From: Trogon surrucura
Lineage: Eukaryota; Chordata; Aves; Trogoniformes; Trogonidae
Assembly (NCBI GenBank): GCA_020746105.1
Contig: CM036636.1
Span: forward strand, 6,324,001 to 6,388,000
Length of the DNA: 64,000 bases
Direction of reading: 5' to 3'
In this document: one piece after another, positions 57,901-64,000 of the stretch
Layout: each line of letters opens with the position of its first letter
Numbering within the stretch: position 1 is the first letter of the stretch
Made by a program: the position numbers and the translations under genes
The notes under the pieces: model-generated
The model's input: only the letters and a program-made list of their open reading frames with translations
Database searches by the model: none
Told to the model about the DNA's origin: nothing

Positions 57901-60900
57901 GAATCAGGGTCAGGCTTCGAAAGATTTAGTTATCAGGTTAGGCAGACCCCAGGAGCTGTGAGGAAAATATGGAGGGTTTTGCTGGAGGAGGAACTGAACT
58001 GCAGGAAGCAGAAGGAATGAAAAATACTGGAGAAAAGCACTTAAAAATAGAAGCCTCTAATAACAACCCTGCTTTGGAAAGACTATGGAATAAAAATCAC
58101 CCTCAGTTCCCACACAGGTTGTTTTTTATTTGACTCGCTGAATTACATTACGGTATTATAACTACATGTTTTTCCACTATTGCTCTGCTGGGGAATTTCC
58201 TGGTGGCACCTACATGATCGGGTTGGTTGTGTAATAAATTCTTGTTCGTGGAGCACAGGCACGTATGCTGGGGTGGCACGGCCTGGGCACCAACCTCATC
58301 TCCAAGGGTAGCAGAAGCTTTGGGGCAATCACAGTTCAGATTCCCAAATGAGCAATTACATCCCACAGCTTGGGCTGGGTAAAGAGCTCGAGGCGATCAC
58401 TCCAGCCTGGAGGAGACAGGCAGGCGGGTGGCACTTCTCTGGCGTGCTCCCACATGCAGAGCCCAGGTGGGATTCTGCCTGTCCTGAGCCCACAGCTCAG
58501 CCCACGGCTCCAAGCAGCACTGAGCCACTTTTCCAGCTTGTTCCGACACAGTCGTGGGCGCTGCTGCCCTTTCTCCCTGCCGTTTCTTCCTGCTGCTCCC
58601 ACCACAAAGGCTCGGAGCCTGCAGACATGCCCTACCCCAGCGATCACTTGCCCTCGGCTGCACCTGGCCCTGGGAAATCCGGCTGCCCACGCGAGGTTGT
58701 GCCCGTGCCGGTTCATCAAACACATCTACATTTTCATGAGCCACGCAGCAATTTATGAAAGAGAACAAAGGCGCTCCACCTGTGCTCACTCCTTAGCCTG
58801 CACGAAAAGTCACATCACTGCGAGGCACCTTCCCCCCAAGATGAATGAAATTCCATCACTTCACCTGCAGTTCCCTGTCCCCCAGCTCTTGGTTCCTCAC
58901 GGCTCTTGGCAGATTGAAGGGTGCGGGAAGGCAGAAGATACTGCAAAGTCTCACTCAGCAGCGAAACCACCAGCATTAGCGTCTGCTGAAACAAACGGGA
59001 TCCTTCAGCCTTTGGTGAACTCAGGCAGTGTCTGTTTTGTGCATTTTAAAGTGACTGTGCTGGCTGGAGCTAACTGAGAGGCCTCAGACACAAGGAATGA
59101 TCAGACTCTTCCAAATAGTCCTTCACACTCAGAAGACCAGATTCCTACAGCAGGAGAGAGAGGCCCGGGGAAGGGGCAGAGGTTCTGCAGCTCCGTGTCT
59201 CAGTCAGAGAAGGGAAGTGGAGGAAGTCTCTGTTCCTGAGCCAGCCCTGGGACAGGGACCTGCTCCAGGGTCAAGCAAGAGGCAGTGACACTTTCTCTTG
59301 TCTCCTCCCTCCAGCTCCATCCACTGTCCCGCCTGCTCGCAGGCTGCTGCCCTGCTCCCAACCACTCTCCTGCCCCAAAATATCACACCCACCCTGACTG
59401 CAGGGGAGTCCCTGTGTCCCCTGCTGCTGTGACAGCAGGAAGACACTAGAATGGAGGCCATCAGGCTGTGAACATGTGGGAGGCAGATTATTTTCTCTTA
59501 TCCTGAGCCTCACATGGATTCGCGCCTGGCCTTTCTCTTAGAGGAAAGAATTCCTTGGCTATGCTGCTCTGTGCCTTCAGGGATGCAGCCCCACTGGGAG
59601 AGGGGTGGAGGAAAGTTATTTCTCCTCTACCCTGCTTTCTTCCTCTGCCCCAGCTGGTTTAAAAGTTGAGTTTAGGCAGAGTTGCACCTGCCACTGGTGC
59701 CATGCGGCAAAAGTGGGAGATGGGGGTCAGGGCTTGGGGCATGCAGGAAGCCAGCATCTCTCTCACTTGGCCACACCACAGCAACCCATAATGTGTTTTT
59801 CTTCCCAAGAACCAGATCCCATCAGCTGTAAACAGCAGGCAAAAAAACCCTTATGTTATTGCCAAAAAGAGGGAGTTTCCTTGCCAGACTGGAGAGAAGA
59901 GAAACAAATCCTGCTGCCCTAAAAATCAGAATTGGGAAACATTTCCTAGGCTTCAGGCATTTGCAAAACTATGAAGCAAATACAGATTCCCTCATGGGAT
60001 GCTCTTGAGCAAGAGCAAAGGTAAAGGATGGTCCTGCTCCACATGCTGTGCTATAGAGAAAGGGGAATCAGAGCATGTCATAAAGCATTAAGAGCACTGG
60101 GTCACTGACAGGACTGGGAGAAAAAGCAGATGTGGTCCAAGGTTTCAGCCTTATGGAGACCTGATAGTCAACAGCAGATGAGAAGCTTCAATGGGAAAAG
60201 TAGAAAAGAAACCAAGGTGGCCTTTCTGCTCTTCGGTGCCTCACCAAGGTCTGTGATCTCCTGCTGTGCTGATCCACAGGGCTTCGCTTACCCTCAGAAG
60301 TGAAATGGGGTGCCCAGTTTAGGAACAGGGACTTTTTTTTTGGCAGGTTGGTACCTCTCAGCTCCTGGGCTGTTAACCCTGTTCTGAAAACCAGGAAGAA
60401 CAGCAGGCTTCAGAGCTTACTCATTTTAAAGCCTTTTAAGTCCCGTTTCCAACGGAAAGGCATTTTCAAGTGGTTATAGAGACAGGGAAGCCAAGACAAG
60501 AGGGACTGGAAAGGTCAGAGCTTCACTGCCTGTCCCTGAGCCCAGCTGAGGGTGGCCACACTACCCTGGTGAGACCAGCTCCAAGGAGAGGCTTTCTCCA
60601 TGGCCTTGCCATAGAGCTTCACCCACCACAAAGCTTTACAAAACACAGACGTTGTCCTTAAACCCCTGAGTTCTCTGCATCCCTTCCATCAACCCTAGAC
60701 TAAACAGCATTTCCTCCCACCCTTCTTTATAGGTCATGTTTTCTAAATCTCTTTATCACACATGCTGATCTCCTAAATGCTCTCATTTCTCAGAGCAAGG
60801 TCCTGGGCAGGAGGAGGGTGGGGGGGCTTCTTAGGGCACCAAAGCAGGACCTCTTTCTCACGAGGCCTGACTCAGGCAGAAGTCAGAGCTCCTCAGCAGT

Positions 60901-61312
60901 TTGAGGTTTTTTTGAGTGGTCACTCCTCAGCCCACAGCTATGCCCAAGATGCACGTTAAAACTTTCCCTTTCTTTTCCCCACACTGGGTGACGCACAATG
61001 TGTCACTGAGACACGCTCCGGCATCTCAGCAGCCAGGAGAAAGGTGGTCCAGGTCTCAGGTCTGAGGGGCAGGGAGCTGCGTGGTGCCGTATCACACCAG
61101 GAGAAGTTTGTGTACGTGTTTGCTGATGGAAGAGGGATGGTGCTCCTCAGCAGGAGCACGGAGCTTGCCGGGTGGTACTGGCCATGGGGTGCAGCATGGT
61201 TTCATGGTATTACCTGCCCCTGGGGTAGCGAGCAGTGGATGGAGGCTCTCCGGCCCCATGCAGCCTGGTTCACCCTCTCTTCAGAAGACAGAGATTAACT
61301 TAAGCTCTGAAT
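54991..61312. other. Intergenic DNA upstream of PTGES
   Basis: No splice-bounded coding exon or recognised family on either strand. An AT-rich block at 55330-55660 is the only compositional outlier; the rest is unremarkable. Confidence 0.5.
55330..55660. promoter_or_regulatory. AT-rich candidate element upstream of PTGES
   Basis: Contains AAAAAATACTTATTTTGGG, TTTTTAATTAACTGACATG and CATCTATCAAAGTG. Nonrepetitive, about 1.0-1.4 kb before exon 1. Function is speculative. Confidence 0.25.
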
Positions 61313-61480
61313 CACAAGGTTTAATTCTCTTTCCGGCAAATTTATTGTCGTACATGATGGTAATGCTTGATAATTACACGCATCGAGTCACTGTCCAAAC
61401 TGTTAAATTAAATTACTTCCTGGGAGGATAAGTTCCATTATGAAACACAATTCAAGCTAAGAAAATGATAATAATTTCCT
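61313..61480. repeat. Unknown ~165-bp direct repeat, copy 1
   Basis: Shares blocks in the same order with 63834-64000: TTTAATTCTCTTT, GCAAATTT, TGCTTGATAAT, CACTGTCCAAAC, CTTCCTGGG, ATAAGTTCCAT and ATGAAACACAATT. By eye the match is about 80%. No coding frame; family not recognised. Confidence 0.85.
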
Positions 61481-63833
61481 GGGATCTCCTTCCCCTCTTG
61501 TTCATGTCCCAGAGACACACACAGGGGGTTAGGAAGAGCAGTTCTTGCTCAGCTTTGTCTGGTATACTCCTCTTTCAAGACATGTCTGTGAAATCACCTC
61601 TTACGCAGCTTTACCACAGTCCCACTCGCTTTCATCTCTCTTCAAAGGAGATTCCTCCATGCTTTTGATTATCCTACTCATACTTTCTTATTTCCCTCCA
61701 GCGCTGAAGTAAGCAGATGACCAGCACATGACGCCAGTTCCTTTCACCCCTTGCACTTCAACCATCCTTCGACCCAATAGCTCATTTTTCTTTTAAACAC
61801 CAATAGTCCTCACTGAGGGGTCTAGGATGACTCCACACTGAGTTATTTAGTACTCTGGAGGGGCTACTCCCAAACTGAAGGAATTCCAGCTATGTTCTTA
61901 TAGAAGACAGCCCTGGGACACTCACTCCACAGCTATCCAGCAACAGATCTGCTTTGCTCATCCCTGTTCCTTCGAGGCCTTTCTGTATCCTCCAGCACAG
62001 TCTCCTCTCTGGCTATGCTGTTAGCATGGACTTAACGCTGCTCTTTGTTGGCACGGATTTAACATTGTTCTTTGTAGAGCACGTCCAGTCTCTTGTTTTC
62101 AAGTCGTTCCAGCTCACTGTTGGCCACAGGATCCCCAGCTCTCAAACAGGCATTTTAACAATAGCTGGAAACCAAAGTCCTGCACGCAATCTTTAATTTT
62201 GGCAAAGTACATTTTTCTTCCTGTTAGATAACGTACCTCCTGGACAAAGAACATAACGTTTTCAGATCCCTTGCTGATCCTCCACCCTTATTTAACATTG
62301 ATGAATCTGAATCTGCCTCCATATCTAACGTAGGGGAAAAACGCTTTCCAGGTTGTTCAGAGCAAGATGTGAGGCATAAACTAACCGCAAAGGAGTGACC
62401 AGTATGGGGAGGGCAGAGCTCTGCCCTGGGTGTGAAGGACAAACACGGCCAGGCTGTAGGGAATACAGGCCTCCCTGGAAAAAGGGCCCAAGAGTGTCAA
62501 CTTTAAGAGGCCACATGCAACAGGACCACCTCAGGCCCTTCAAAGCCATTTTTCTCCAGCTGGCTGCTTAAGTCCACTATTGTTTAGCGGAAGCAGCTGC
62601 ACAATAGCTTGTCATCTCAGGGTTTCACACTGTATTGGAGTCCTGGTCTAAGAGATGCTGTCCTGGGTGATTTCTCCACAGTTGTTCTCAGCACCAGCAG
62701 CAGCAGCGACAACACAGGGGTCAGAGATGGACTGCAAAGCTCCTGGCAGGAAGTCACCAAACAGGAGAGATGCCTTGGCTGTCCCACGATGACAGCCTGA
62801 TGTCCAAACCATGAGAGAAGGACAGACCTGGTGCAATTTCCAGGCTCTTCTCTTGCCTTGTAACCAGCTGGCAAGTACCAAACCCAGCTCCATGACCTCC
62901 ACAAACCTCCAAGGGCAGCCAGACCCGACCTGTCCAAACAAATGGGAAAACCATTGCTGCAGTAAAGAGTTGCTTTCTCCTGGTGAGCCTACTTATTCCT
63001 CAGTGCCAACCGCTAAAGCTGATTGAAACCAGTCTTTATTCAAGCATGAGTTCAAGACAGAGCAACAGGAATAACAGAGGCACCAGGCAAAAGAGCTGTT
63101 TTGCAAAGCTAATTTTACAGCTGTAAAATTGCAAGATCGTATTTATGGCTCTTCCACAGGAGATGGGTGAAAGAGCAGGGTGTTTAGTTTTGCAAACCCC
63201 AAACCAAACGCAGCCTCTGATTCTAGTCCAACCCAAAACCTTTTGAGCACTTTTAAATCCTCTTTCACCTAAAGGTCCCAAAACATTGGATGAGGTTGGT
63301 TGCTTAATAGCACCGCTACCTTGTGTACTTTGGATGAAATACAAGCCACTTGCCACATCAGAGCCCGTGACTGGAGTGAGGGCACAGCGTTACTCACGGT
63401 ATGTAATCCTCTTCCTGTAGCAACCCTCCCCTGCCATGTAAGTGGATTTTTTTCTTATTTCAAGTTTCCCCCCTTTCACAGAGTTTTTACCTGTAAATTA
63501 ATATTTGCAACAGGATTGAAGCTTTAAGACAGAATATGAGCTAAAATTTTCCTATTATTTCTTGTTCTCTTAATGAGAACTATTGCCACCCACAGCAGAC
63601 AAGCTCATGTAAGAGCTACTCCGCTCCAGCTGCTTCCAAGCCAGCCTGGAGAACAAAACCAGAAAGCGGGACCCAGTCCCAGAATGGAACCCAGTTAAAG
63701 TCAAGCAGGAACTATCTCCAGTTTCAGATTCTGGGCTCAACTTTAAAAAGAAGGAAGAAAAAGGAAAACAGGATTGAGGCGAGCGACAGCCAACTCTCAC
63801 AGCATCCCCACCTTACCAGTGAGGAACCTACGG
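61481..63833. other. Spacer between the two repeat copies
   Basis: No coding exon recognised. A short imperfect tandem pair (ATGGACTTAACGCTGCTCTTTG, then ACGGATTTAACATTGTTCTTTG in shortened form) lies at about 62027-62080. Otherwise featureless. Confidence 0.45.
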
Positions 63834-64000
63834 CACAAAGTTTAATTCTCTTTTTCGCAAATTTGTCATCATGTATTATAGTACTGCTTGATAATCACGC
63901 ATGTCAAATCCACTGTCCAAACAGTTAAATTTCTTCCTGGGGCAATAAGTTCCATAATGAAACACAATTTAAATTAAGGTAACGATGATAATCATTTCCT
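63834..64000. repeat. Unknown ~165-bp direct repeat, copy 2 (cut by window edge)
   Basis: Second copy of the element at 61313-61480, same orientation, about 2.5 kb away. It still matches at the last base of the window, so the element may extend beyond it. Confidence 0.85.

Overview
The window is vertebrate genomic DNA, most likely from a bird. It holds spliced genes with GT-AG introns, CpG-island promoters, and a CR1-type LINE fragment ending in the ATTCTATG-type 3' tail that is common in birds and also present in other sauropsids. The genes are compact and the sequence is poor in repeats. I cannot name the species.

Four protein-coding genes can be reconstructed exon by exon. Their order matches my recollection of human 9q34.11: NTMT1 (+, coding 4021-5325), ASB6 (-, 7736-10894), PRRX2 (+, 18465-40547) and PTGES (-, 50260-54311). 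NTMT1 and ASB6 converge, as do PRRX2 and PTGES. ASB6 and PRRX2 diverge.

Layout. 1-1300: nothing recognisable. 1300-2780: CpG island and NTMT1 promoter with a perfect CRE palindrome. 4021-5325: NTMT1, three coding exons, with one extra G in a G7 run breaking the frame in exon 1. 5326-7735: the two 3' ends. 7736-10894: ASB6, six coding exons. 11170-12170: ASB6 CpG island with a G21 run, flanked by a G-rich minisatellite. 12440-18050: intergenic DNA upstream of PRRX2 with AT-rich blocks that may be regulatory. 18050-19850: PRRX2 CpG island and exon 1. 18709-39318: a 20.6-kb PRRX2 intron 1 carrying a CR1 LINE, a minisatellite and several candidate enhancers. 39319-40547: PRRX2 exons 2-4 (homeodomain and OAR tail), with a 3'UTR to about 43043. 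43060-48740: intergenic DNA with a small orphan CpG-rich patch. 50260-54311: PTGES, three exons, whose second intron uses a GC donor. 54312-64000: promoter and intergenic DNA, ending with two copies of an unidentified ~165-bp repeat, the second cut by the window edge.

The genes do not form one pathway: an N-terminal protein methyltransferase, a cullin-5 ubiquitin-ligase adaptor, a mesenchymal homeodomain factor and an inducible prostaglandin E synthase. I found no convincing undescribed system. The best leads are the NTMT1 frame break, the GC-AG intron of PTGES, the paired unknown repeat at the right end, and the candidate enhancers around PRRX2.
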